From: Hermatobates lingyangjiaoensis
Lineage: Eukaryota; Arthropoda; Insecta; Hemiptera; Hermatobatidae
NCBI GenBank assembly: GCA_026182355.1
Contig: JAPFBL010000001.1
Location: 558,001-622,000, forward strand
DNA: 64,000 nucleotides
Direction of reading: 5' to 3'
Made by a program: the position numbers and the translations under genes. This document shows positions 61,501 through 64,000 of this stretch, piece after piece (position 1 is the stretch's first letter; each line of letters opens with the position of its first letter). Under the pieces are notes generated by a model that saw nothing but the letters and a program-made list of their open reading frames with translations, was not told the DNA's origin and searched no databases.

Positions 61501-62188
61501 GACAGATTAGTATTTCGTGATCTTCTTCATATTAAAGACTACAAGATAAATGCATTTCATTGTTCGTGTATATTTGTTCGGTTTTTATTTTGACTAAGAG
61601 GACCGGCCAACTTCAAGAAGTCTTGAATTAGTTCTTTTAACACTCCCAACAACTTCATTAGTTATAGTTGATTCACTCTTTAGAACAGGTCCCTTTATCC
61701 CTATTTCAGCTTAGATTTGTTTTGTTTCTCTTTAAAACAGTTGATTGGTAAACAAATTATCTACACCGGGTTGAAAAAAATGTTTCATTCACTCTTCTGC
61801 AAAACTCTTTGTTTGTACTTTGTTTTCTACTCGTAGATTTGAAGTTTTTATTATTAATACACTGCTTGCTATCTTTATAATTAATTATAAAAAAAAATAT
61901 AATTTCCTATATAATTTAGCAAATATTCTTTTGTTTGAAAAAGGGAATTGCTATAGAATTGCCTGCAAGTAAATATGGTTTGTATGGTTTTTTTTACAGC
62001 TTAATAAAAACCAGTTTGAAGGATTAGAAGATAGTCTAAGGGTGGAACTTGAAGGTTTTAGGCCAGGGATGTACGTAAGGATGGAACTAAACAATGTTCC
62101 TTGTGAACTTGTGGACCACTTTGACCCTTCTTACCCCTTAATAGTAGGAGGGCTGCAGCCTGGTGAACAAAACATTGGATACGTGAAG
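33425..62188 (+). CDS. BMS1: BMS1 ribosome biogenesis GTPase, 5' part (exons 1-14, gene continues beyond window)
   Basis: Bms1 is a nucleolar GTPase of the small-subunit processome. It binds Rcl1 and is needed for early pre-rRNA cleavage and 40S assembly. Spliced exons: 33425-33485, 33800-33920, 34619-34809, 36951-37099, 42674-42929, 42999-43127, 43705-43895, 46649-46782, 48316-48666, 50398-50851, 52974-53152, 53328-53481, 57860-58017, 62000-62188. The product has a basic N-terminus ([12 protein letters not shown]), then [14 protein letters not shown], the P-loop GPPKVGKT at residues 91-98, [16 protein letters not shown], the THLD motif at 186-189, [32 protein letters not shown], a long acidic Ser/Glu/Asp region, and [17 protein letters not shown]. 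All of these are hallmarks of the family. About 906 codons are here, against roughly 1,280 in human, so the C-terminal third lies outside. Every exon phase agrees if exon 10 has lost one base. The start is the first ATG in a family-like MPKE...HRNRRAGRKAEKK context. Confidence 0.93.
33800..33920 (+). CDS. BMS1: BMS1 exon 2
   Basis: The acceptor is TTTATAAAG and the donor GTTGGT. It encodes a basic stretch, then [20 protein letters not shown], highly conserved in Bms1. Intron 1 (314 bp) shows nothing notable. Confidence 0.92.
34619..34809 (+). CDS. BMS1: BMS1 exon 3 (P-loop)
   Basis: It encodes [20 protein letters not shown] and the GTP-binding P-loop GPPKVGKT, ending in GPITVVS. The donor is GTAAGT at 34810. 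The minus-strand frame over it is a shadow. Confidence 0.95.
34983..36599 (-). mobile_element. Jockey-clade non-LTR retrotransposon, 5'-truncated, antisense in BMS1 intron 3
   Basis: The copy is flanked by the direct repeat ACTTGTTAAGTT at 34971-34982 and 36600-36611, a clear target-site duplication. Read on the minus strand it starts inside ORF2 at its RT region and runs to the ORF2 stop. It ends in a 3' UTR with AATAAA shortly before the terminal A-run (T-run at 34983-34992 on the plus strand). An internal A-run lies at 35126-35141. Truncation at the 5' end and a poly-A 3' end are typical of target-primed reverse transcription. Confidence 0.9.
35148..36598 (-). pseudogene. Jockey ORF2 reverse transcriptase, frameshifted
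   Basis: About 480 residues of reverse transcriptase and the C-terminal part. In order: [45 protein letters not shown] motif [25 protein letters not shown], the catalytic FADDTA (motif C), [28 protein letters not shown] and a C-terminal KWPRDLLLQ before the stop. A one-base loss near 35964-35972 puts motifs A and C in different frames, so the gene is broken. The endonuclease domain is missing through 5' truncation. Confidence 0.88.
36951..37099 (+). CDS. BMS1: BMS1 exon 4
   Basis: It encodes [17 protein letters not shown] and [20 protein letters not shown], covering the G2/G3 region. Acceptor TGTTCTTCAG, donor GTATGT, phase 0 at its end. Confidence 0.95.
38044..38440 (-). pseudogene. Jockey ORF2 C-terminal remnant
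   Basis: On the minus strand [19 protein letters not shown] and [17 protein letters not shown] line up with [11 protein letters not shown] ... [16 protein letters not shown] of the copy at 35148. Further on, [12 protein letters not shown] lines up with [12 protein letters not shown] at its stop. Frame changes separate the pieces. It is a second, older member of the same clade in intron 4, also antisense to BMS1. The plus-strand 106-codon frame here is a shadow. Confidence 0.7.
38870..38913 (+). repeat. Solo right end of the 1.6-kb element
   Basis: TTATAGTAAAGTTGAGTTTA followed by GGCCACTCCAGATTTT matches the right end of the copies at 11366 and 13074. Confidence 0.7.
38990..39076 (-). repeat. 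Helentron-type 5' end
   Basis: Read on the minus strand the piece starts ATACTAGCTGACCCGGCGAA, a motif of Helentron-like rolling-circle elements. The 3' end was not located. Confidence 0.5.
39305..41812 (+). mobile_element. 1.6-kb element, diverged copy 3, split by a HINE
   Basis: The left part, 39305-40420, follows the second half of copies 1 and 2 (for example GATAAAATTGATGTTTATAA, GATTAATAAATTTAATTATC, ATCTACTGGCTATTTG), with about 0.44 kb of extra sequence near 39410-39850. The right part resumes at 41749 (CCCAAGAAGATTGA) and ends at 41812 with TCACTCCAGATTTTTT. Between them sits HINE copy 3. The first 0.9 kb of the element is missing. Confidence 0.75.
40421..41748 (+). mobile_element. 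Helentron-like element (HINE), copy 3, full length
   Basis: It starts ACTAGCAAACGTACCCGTCT and ends TTCTTTTATTTAAATAGAT. The interior contains the two tandem units (about 41290-41600). Because it interrupts the older 1.6-kb element, its borders can be read by comparison with copies 1 and 2. Minus-strand frames inside it are not conserved proteins. Confidence 0.8.
41824..41865. other. Perfect 19-bp hairpin
   Basis: TTGGATACACCATACACTG is followed by a 4-nt loop and its exact complement. It lies 12 bp after the end of 1.6-kb element copy 3. It is too short for a typical animal pre-miRNA and is more likely a footprint or a small palindromic element. Confidence 0.6.
42674..42929 (+). CDS. BMS1: BMS1 exon 5
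   Basis: It encodes [15 protein letters not shown] (the THLD motif stands for the NKxD G4 box in this family), then [18 protein letters not shown] and [15 protein letters not shown]. It follows a 5.6-kb intron loaded with repeats. Confidence 0.95.
42999..43127 (+). CDS. BMS1: BMS1 exon 6
   Basis: It encodes [13 protein letters not shown] ... [11 protein letters not shown] ... IHIP. Intron 5 before it is only 69 bp, by far the shortest in the gene. Confidence 0.93.
43128..43704 (+). other. BMS1 intron 6
   Basis: AT-rich. A motif TACTTTACTATAAGTGTAGT at 43298 resembles the left end of the 1.6-kb element and is probably a solo remnant. Confidence 0.6.
43705..43895 (+). CDS. BMS1: BMS1 exon 7
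   Basis: It encodes [20 protein letters not shown], then [20 protein letters not shown] and [14 protein letters not shown]. It ends in phase 0 before GTAAGT. Confidence 0.95.
43896..46648 (+). other. BMS1 intron 7
   Basis: A 2.75-kb AT-rich intron with a pyrimidine-rich CT/CTC tract at about 44265-44420 and an A-run at 46275-46288. No gene or clear transposon end was seen. Confidence 0.6.
46649..46782 (+). CDS. BMS1: BMS1 exon 8
   Basis: It encodes [20 protein letters not shown] ... [16 protein letters not shown]. Acceptor AATTTTTCAG, donor GTAAGT. It has no long open frame starting with Met and was found by joining its borders and phase to exons 7 and 9. Confidence 0.88.
47045..48049 (+). 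mobile_element. Helentron-like element (HINE), copy 4, 5'-truncated, in BMS1 intron 8
   Basis: It matches copy 3 from the TGTCTGTCC segment to the 3' tail TTCTTTTATTTATATAGATT, including both tandem units. The CTAGC start is missing. The match with copy 3 is close, so both are fairly young. Confidence 0.75.
48316..48666 (+). CDS. BMS1: BMS1 exon 9 (start of acidic region)
   Basis: It encodes [15 protein letters not shown], then a low-complexity acidic/serine stretch ([15 protein letters not shown]) and a basic patch [10 protein letters not shown], ending [11 protein letters not shown]. The charge pattern fits the disordered middle of Bms1. Confidence 0.88.
48992..49140 (+). repeat. Repeat pair, unit 1 (intron 9)
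   Basis: This ~150-bp piece (AAAAGATTATACTACTGTTT ... AACTAGCCTGTGCTACGTC) recurs with about 90% agreement at 51080-51230 in intron 10. The family is unknown. The CTAGCC near its end could be a Helentron-type start. Confidence 0.7.
49605..49750. repeat. Foldback with ~65-bp arms (intron 9)
   Basis: The arms 49605-49672 and 49683-49750 are inverted copies with small differences (TTTTTCGTCAAACAACT and AGTTGTTTGACGAAAA, GTATAGTA/CTATACTATTAGGAAA). No hammerhead-like core was seen, so it is a different kind from the PLE foldbacks. Confidence 0.75.
50398..50851 (+). CDS. BMS1: BMS1 exon 10 with one-base frame break
   Basis: The first frame reads [20 protein letters not shown] and [19 protein letters not shown], then runs through GAT repeats into TAG at 50654-50656. 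The next frame, from about 50650 on, reads [18 protein letters not shown] and then [20 protein letters not shown] and NNLWKLVYG, the conserved Bms1 continuation. One missing base between about 50612 and 50652 explains it. The exon phases on both sides also demand one more base than is present. Confidence 0.88.
51080..51230 (+). repeat. Repeat pair, unit 2 (intron 10)
   Basis: It is the partner of 48992-49140, in the same orientation, with a handful of substitutions and indels. Confidence 0.7.
51690..51895 (-). repeat. 21-bp minisatellite that reads as heptads
   Basis: About nine imperfect 21-bp units (consensus close to CGGCATCCATTTTAGTTATA on the plus strand). On the minus strand they translate into seven-residue repeats such as [14 protein letters not shown] and LDADIIK, with a hydrophobic residue at two regular positions, as in a coiled coil. 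After one stop the frame stays open for about 40 more codons. It is intronic and antisense to BMS1, so probably the relic of a transposon protein. Confidence 0.65.
51900..51960 (-). repeat. Helentron-type 5' end (intron 10)
   Basis: On the minus strand it begins ATACTAGCTGATCTACCCAG and continues GGCCACGGGTCG. This is similar to the end at 39076. It may bound the element that carried the heptad minisatellite. Confidence 0.45.
52974..53152 (+). CDS. BMS1: BMS1 exon 11
   Basis: It encodes [20 protein letters not shown] and IFKVVRNKQ ... [15 protein letters not shown]. Acceptor CTTTTTTCAG, donor GTAAGT. Confidence 0.9.
53328..53481 (+). CDS. BMS1: BMS1 exon 12
   Basis: It encodes [17 protein letters not shown] ... 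[12 protein letters not shown], matching the conserved DCFVTGKW and [10 protein letters not shown] blocks of the family. The true exon starts upstream of the first Met in this frame and ends at GTAATT, not at the later stop. Confidence 0.92.
53611..53628. repeat. (TA)n at the border of PLE C
   Basis: About nine TA units interrupt the PLE reading frame that starts in the terminal repeat. Confidence 0.85.
53620..53773 (-). pseudogene. PLE N-terminal reading frame start, copy in PLE C
   Basis: The frame opens [10 protein letters not shown], encoded by the hammerhead-like core itself, then [20 protein letters not shown] and [18 protein letters not shown] before the TA repeat. A second copy lies at 54950-55107 and continues [12 protein letters not shown], the K-x-x-F-x-x-C-x-x-E-G-x-x-P type block of PLE N-termini. 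It is a fragment. Confidence 0.6.
53743..53783 (-). ncRNA. Hammerhead-like core overlapping PLE start codon
   Basis: On the minus strand CTGAAGA, one base, a stem GACTGG/CCAGTC with an AAG loop, then GAAACATGTCGG. The segment ACATGT is palindromic. The ATG of the downstream PLE frame falls inside the core. The stem is intact over six pairs. Confidence 0.6.
53889..54339 (-). pseudogene. PLE C GIY-YIG endonuclease fragment
   Basis: About 150 residues. [19 protein letters not shown] leads into [17 protein letters not shown] (the GIY-YIG core with its Arg and His), then [12 protein letters not shown] and the catalytic-Glu helix [20 protein letters not shown]. Upstream the frame runs into TA repeats, which translate as Tyr-Ile and are not protein. 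RT is missing. The subfamily differs from PLE A. Confidence 0.75.
54340..54408. repeat. (TA)n microsatellite
   Basis: A long, slightly interrupted TA repeat between PLE C and the next foldback. Confidence 0.95.
54409..54650. repeat. PLE-type foldback, 'AGATCTTTCAACCG' family, best copy
   Basis: The arms (54463-54536 and 54549-54640) are inverted and near identical, with a short TA repeat at the centre. Each has GACTCTGACGAAGACCGC and TTACGGTTGAAAGATCTTAG. The left side also has the family head CACATAAACACGTGAAA and CAATCAATGATCAAACCAC. It is flanked by TA repeats at 54340-54408 and 54645-54662. Confidence 0.75.
54663..54895 (+). mobile_element. PLE terminal-repeat fragment with hammerhead-like core
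   Basis: It lies between TA repeats (54645-54662 and 54896-54922). A hammerhead-like core at 54810-54840 reads CTGACGA, CGG...CCCG, GAAAATTTGAG, with AAATTT palindromic. It starts with a piece (ACGGAAAGACGATCCAAAC) that is the approximate complement of 55252-55273. Confidence 0.55.
54923..55130 (-). pseudogene. PLE N-terminal fragment, second copy
   Basis: On the minus strand [20 protein letters not shown] and [20 protein letters not shown] continue to [16 protein letters not shown] before TA repeats (54896-54922). The hammerhead-like core upstream is damaged (GGTTCGAACC instead of the intact stem). It is the same family as the fragment at 53620. Confidence 0.55.
55131..55288 (+). mobile_element. 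PLE terminal-repeat fragment with hammerhead-like core
   Basis: A core at 55170-55198 reads CTGAAGA, one base, GGT/ACC stem, GAAAATTAGAG. It ends in AACGAAAAAAAG before a TA repeat at 55289-55303. It faces the N-terminal fragment to its left on the opposite strand. Confidence 0.5.
55304..55470 (-). mobile_element. PLE terminal-repeat fragment with hammerhead-like core
   Basis: On the minus strand the core (55388-55353) reads CTGAAGA, one base, GGC...GCC, GAAATAATCGAG. TA repeats flank it at 55289-55303 and 55471-55554. No coding is left. Confidence 0.5.
55471..55555. repeat. (TA)n microsatellite
   Basis: A roughly 42-unit TA tract with one TA phase slip, the longest in the window. Confidence 0.95.
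55556..56189 (-). mobile_element. Penelope-like element D, 5'-truncated
   Basis: It lies between TA repeats (55471-55555 and 56190-56212). On the minus strand it holds the end of the GIY-YIG domain (56189-55944), a 3' region and a terminal repeat with a variant core at 55655-55616 (ATGAAAA, GGTTTT/AAAACC stem, GAAACGTTGGC). The terminal repeat recurs as a foldback at 57045-57235. Confidence 0.7.
55944..56189 (-). pseudogene. PLE D GIY-YIG C-terminal fragment
   Basis: About 80 residues: [20 protein letters not shown], then [19 protein letters not shown] and [15 protein letters not shown]. The H-x-x-x-x-x-H-x-F and Arg/Glu helix pattern is the distal half of the PLE endonuclease. The RT part and the GIY-YIG motif are missing. 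The frame begins in the TA repeat. Confidence 0.65.
56213..56995. mobile_element. PLE-type foldback enclosing a Jockey fragment
   Basis: The left arm (56213-56350) and right arm (56848-56995) are inverted copies of the 'AGATCTTTCAACCG' family. They extend beyond the usual core to share CACTAGATGCAGAAAACATC and TGGGAGGGAAGAG or their complements. Between them is about 0.5 kb of Jockey sequence, on the minus strand. In other copies the centre is only 10-30 bp. Confidence 0.7.
56353..56885 (-). pseudogene. Jockey ORF1 end and ORF2 endonuclease start
   Basis: On the minus strand the end of ORF1 ([19 protein letters not shown]) stops at a TGA that overlaps the ORF2 start in ATGA near 56685. ORF2 opens [20 protein letters not shown], then [14 protein letters not shown] and GYSISRTNR: the N-terminal AP-endonuclease domain with the N and E motifs. 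Two frame changes follow, with IAVRSDIP and then [17 protein letters not shown]. The overlapping stop/start is typical of Jockey elements. Confidence 0.75.
57045..57235. repeat. PLE-D-type terminal-repeat foldback
   Basis: The arms share GTTTATCGGGACTCGGTCAG and CAGTTCTTCAGGTTCAAAT as inverted copies. The right arm has the core ATGAAAAAGGTTTTAAATAAAG followed by GAAACGTTGG, and the left arm has a decayed one. It contains no coding. Confidence 0.7.
57247..57420. repeat. PLE-type foldback
   Basis: The arms (TATATTGACACAAGGAACAC and GTTCTTTATGTCAATATAG, with ACTCAGAAATGAAACAGAAA shared inverted) enclose, on the minus strand, CTGATGACGAGGACATCGAA followed by ATATAG, a hammerhead-like core with an irregular stem. 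Confidence 0.65.
57860..58017 (+). CDS. BMS1: BMS1 exon 13
   Basis: It encodes [20 protein letters not shown], then [20 protein letters not shown] and [13 protein letters not shown], equal to the KKRKLKEMFDAEYD block of Bms1. Acceptor CATTTTTTAG, donor GTAAGT. Confidence 0.93.
58604..58640 (+). ncRNA. Hammerhead-like core in intron 13
   Basis: CTGAAGA, one base, a weak stem (CGTG...AGCC), then GAAATTATATATAA. The stem is poor and the core is probably decayed. Confidence 0.3.
58680..59345. repeat. Degenerate 0.66-kb inverted repeat (PLE-type)
   Basis: The left arm has GAGTCGCTCCGAAAACAAG, TGTAGCCAATTTATGATGGG and GGAGCAGATCTACCTGCC. The right arm returns their approximate complements (GGAGGTAGATCTGTGCC, CTCCGTAAATTGGTTACAC, TTATCTTCGGAGCGGC) in reverse order. 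A decayed core (CTGATGGAAGAGCAATCGAA) is at 59305-59325. Confidence 0.55.
59935..60215. repeat. PLE-type foldback
   Basis: The arms 59950-60032 and 60128-60205 are inverted copies (GAGGATTTTGGTCATAAACA, ATGCCGACGTTTCGCCAAAA). The right arm on the plus strand reads CTTTTGGTGAAACGTCGGC, with ACGT palindromic. The centre is about 95 bp. Confidence 0.65.
60285..60510. repeat. PLE-type foldback
   Basis: The arms (TTATAAAACTTTAAATTAC and GTAATTTAAAGTTTTATAA at the outside, TACTAAATTCAATATTTTGA and TTCGAAATATTAAATTTAGT inside) enclose TCTCGTGATGGCGAACAACA, a core-like segment. A cluster of poly-A/poly-T lies within the arms. Confidence 0.7.
62000..62188 (+). CDS. BMS1: BMS1 exon 14
   Basis: It encodes [40 protein letters not shown] and [11 protein letters not shown] ... 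GYVK, the start of the conserved C-terminal domain. The donor GTGAGC starts at 62189. No later exon was found before 64000. Confidence 0.94.
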
Positions 62189-62410
62189 GTGAGCAAATCT
62201 GGATAAACAATCTTGCAATTAGTTTATATTTCTATAAACAATTTTTATAAGGGTATAAAATAATTACATTGAAGCTTCTGGAGGAACTGTTTCATTTTCT
62301 CGTGGAATTATTCTATTTTAGTATTCTAAAATACATACGTAAAACATACATAAAATGCATACGTTTATGACTGAACTATATTGCCTTTATTGTTTATTAT
62401 CTTGTCTTAA

Positions 62411-62624
62411 CCCTTTCACTGCTGCCAAACAGTAACACTTCATGTTCATGAAGGCTGAGTTTCAAAACATGATTTTTTTTACCCTGAGCTAAATTTTTTT
62501 TGAAGAACCTAAAATTTCCATCCTTCTTTTTGATCAGGTATACGTATACCTGATCGAAAATACGTATATATACTGGTAAAGCATAATTGTATGACGTATA
62601 TATACGTTATTAGCATTGAAAGGG
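62411..62624. mobile_element. piggyBac-like MITE, 214 bp
   Basis: Both sides carry TTAA (62407-62410 and 62625-62628), the piggyBac target duplication. The ends CCCTTTCACTGC and GCATTGAAAGGG are inverted repeats at 11 of 12 positions, with the CCCTTT start common in the superfamily. An internal palindrome, GATCAGGTATACGTATACCT and on, lies near 62534. There is no coding. Confidence 0.8.
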
Positions 62625-62867
62625 TTAAGTATAAGTATAGTATATTTAAAGTTCAAAAAATAAATTAAATTAAACTATCGTTAATAGTCTTGTAAATGAT
62701 ACACTCTTATCTGTATTCATTTAATGCCCTTTTAAGTAATGTCTTTATGAATGTAATAAATTAGTGAAATGTGATTCTACTTACTAGAATACTATATTAT
62801 GTATTTAGTGACTAAAAACAGTAACAGCATTCATTAACTGTGGAATCTGTTATAGTGTGGTATTTAC

Positions 62868-62960
62868 TCATATTGGGGAGAGTATTAAGTCTCCACATAA
62901 AAAAATGGCGGAGGTTCCACTTTTTTTGTGTGGAGACAATACTTTCCCCAATATCAGTAA
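62868..62960. repeat. Small foldback
   Basis: The arms ATATTGGGGAGAGTATTAAG and CAATACTTTCCCCAATAT, with TCTCCACATAAAA/TTGTGTGGAGA inside, are inverted. TCTCCACATA recalls the PLE B arms. The centre is about 20 bp. Confidence 0.65.
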
Positions 62961-64000
62961 CAGCATTTTGAGGTTGACTGGTTACATTACGAATAGCTAC
63001 GTTGTTATTATTGGCCACATCACTTAGCTAAATTTGTTATTGCTTGTTGCCATAATTTTCAATAAAATAAAGTAAGTTGGTGCTAAAATGAGGATATTTC
63101 TTTAGGGACATTAATTGTAATTTCCTAAAACATATGTTGATAGAAAATAAATCGTACATCAATTTATTTTCAATCTTTGTATGTTTCATAAATTAATAGT
63201 GCTGTTAATGACATTAGAACCTCATATCATATTACGATTGAAAATGATCTATCGTGAGTGGGTATGGTATTCACTCACACTAGTTGTCTACATTGAAGAT
63301 TTCCGTTGTCTGTTTTACTGATATTAAGAAAAAGTAGAGGTATTAGTTGTTTTGTATATAGAACACTTCAATGATCATACACTTTTCCCATCTCCCTATG
63401 CAGTTTGTATTGATTATTGACCAGGTTTTGAAGAAGTCTGCAGATTTTCCTATAAGCCATAACAACCGCAGAAATCAGTGTTCCTTCGTCTCTGATATGC
63501 GATAACTTCAAAAATGCCCATGATTCAAAAGAGGTTAGAGTATGATGGTATAAGATCTGGAGAATATTGGGAATGGGAATATTCCTTTGCCTTCCGAGGA
63601 TTTGTAAATGCTATCTTTGGAGAGGGTTGCTGGGGATGCTTACATTGCCCTAGTCTCTGAGTTATAGTGATGGCCTATGTTGTATTAGATTCATGTTGTC
63701 TTATTAAAGCTGTCAAAAATAGCCTAATAGTTTTCGTGGAACTAGGCCATATGCTTTTAGAAAGAATTCAATAACTAGGGAGAGCCCATCATGTCTACAC
63801 CTAGCCACTTACAATTGAAGAGTCGTAGAGCAAAAGGGTCTAAGGACTAATTTTTTTTTCGAACTAGTTGTTTTAATGGAATCTTCTATTAATACCATTA
63901 TCTACAGTACTACTACTACTAAGCACCACCAGTAACACAATCAAAAGGGTCTATGTAAATAAGTAATCACATTGACTGTTATATACAAAGATTGTCAATT

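Larger units (their letters stand above)
58018..61999 (+). other. BMS1 intron 13
   Basis: A 4.0-kb intron with the foldbacks at 58680, 59935 and 60285. From 60511 to 61999 it is AT-rich and without recognised features, apart from a poly-T run at 61257-61270. Confidence 0.7.
62189..64000 (+). other. BMS1 intron 14, open at the window edge
   Basis: It holds a piggyBac-type MITE and a small foldback. From 62961 to 64000 I see no exon of BMS1 and no repeat end. Short CTA triplet repeats lie at 63908-63920. Confidence 0.6.

Noticed and set aside
63400..63800. Possible next exon of BMS1
   Set aside because: None of the frames I read resembles the expected conserved RLKKHRWYKKILKSRDP-type sequence. 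It is probably outside the window.

Overview
This is eukaryotic (metazoan) nuclear DNA, very AT-rich, with long introns and a dense load of transposable elements. The mix of Jockey-clade non-LTR elements, Penelope-like elements (PLEs), Helentron-type repeats, hAT and piggyBac miniature elements, and long TA microsatellites points to an invertebrate, probably an arthropod. A chelicerate would fit, but the sequence alone cannot settle that. No prokaryotic, organellar, CRISPR or viral locus was seen.

The only host gene I can support is the 5' two thirds of BMS1, the GTPase of 40S ribosome biogenesis, on the + strand. I could place 14 exons from 33425 to 62188 with canonical GT/AG borders and consistent phases. 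They give about 906 codons, and the gene runs off the right edge without its C-terminal part. Exon 10 carries an apparent one-base loss in a GAT-rich acidic stretch, which breaks the frame. A CACGTG E-box lies about 55 bp upstream of the ATG. A 1.75-kb hAT-like element ends only 110 bp before the ATG.

Layout. 1-3.7 kb: no gene. 3.7-6.1 kb: a 5'-truncated PLE with a GIY-YIG domain, abutting a Helentron-like (HINE) copy. 6.1-11.4 kb: nothing recognisable. 11.4-14.7 kb: two near-identical 1.6-kb copies of an unclassified element, almost in tandem. 15.5-16.2 kb: a 0.32-kb tandem duplication. 18.2-20.5 kb: two hAT-like miniature elements and a tRNA-derived SINE fragment. 22.5-23.4 kb: a PLE fragment bracketed by inverted copies of its terminal repeat. 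24.0 kb: a compound CA/CGCA microsatellite. 25.1-25.8 kb: a HINE. 27.6-30.2 kb: several PLE-type foldbacks. 31.6-33.3 kb: the hAT-like element with a nested foldback. From 33.4 kb on is BMS1. Its introns hold an antisense Jockey with target-site duplication (intron 3), a HINE nested in a third copy of the 1.6-kb element (intron 4), another HINE (intron 8), a 21-bp minisatellite (intron 10), a PLE graveyard (introns 12-13) and a piggyBac MITE (intron 14).

The most interesting system is the PLE set. At least five families share a hammerhead-ribozyme-like core (CTGANGA ... GAAA). In each, the helix II strands are complementary and the helix III segment is a short palindrome. The motif usually sits in an inverted-repeat foldback. 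In one family the core overlaps the first codons of a PLE reading frame. Nearly every PLE fragment begins or ends in a TA microsatellite.
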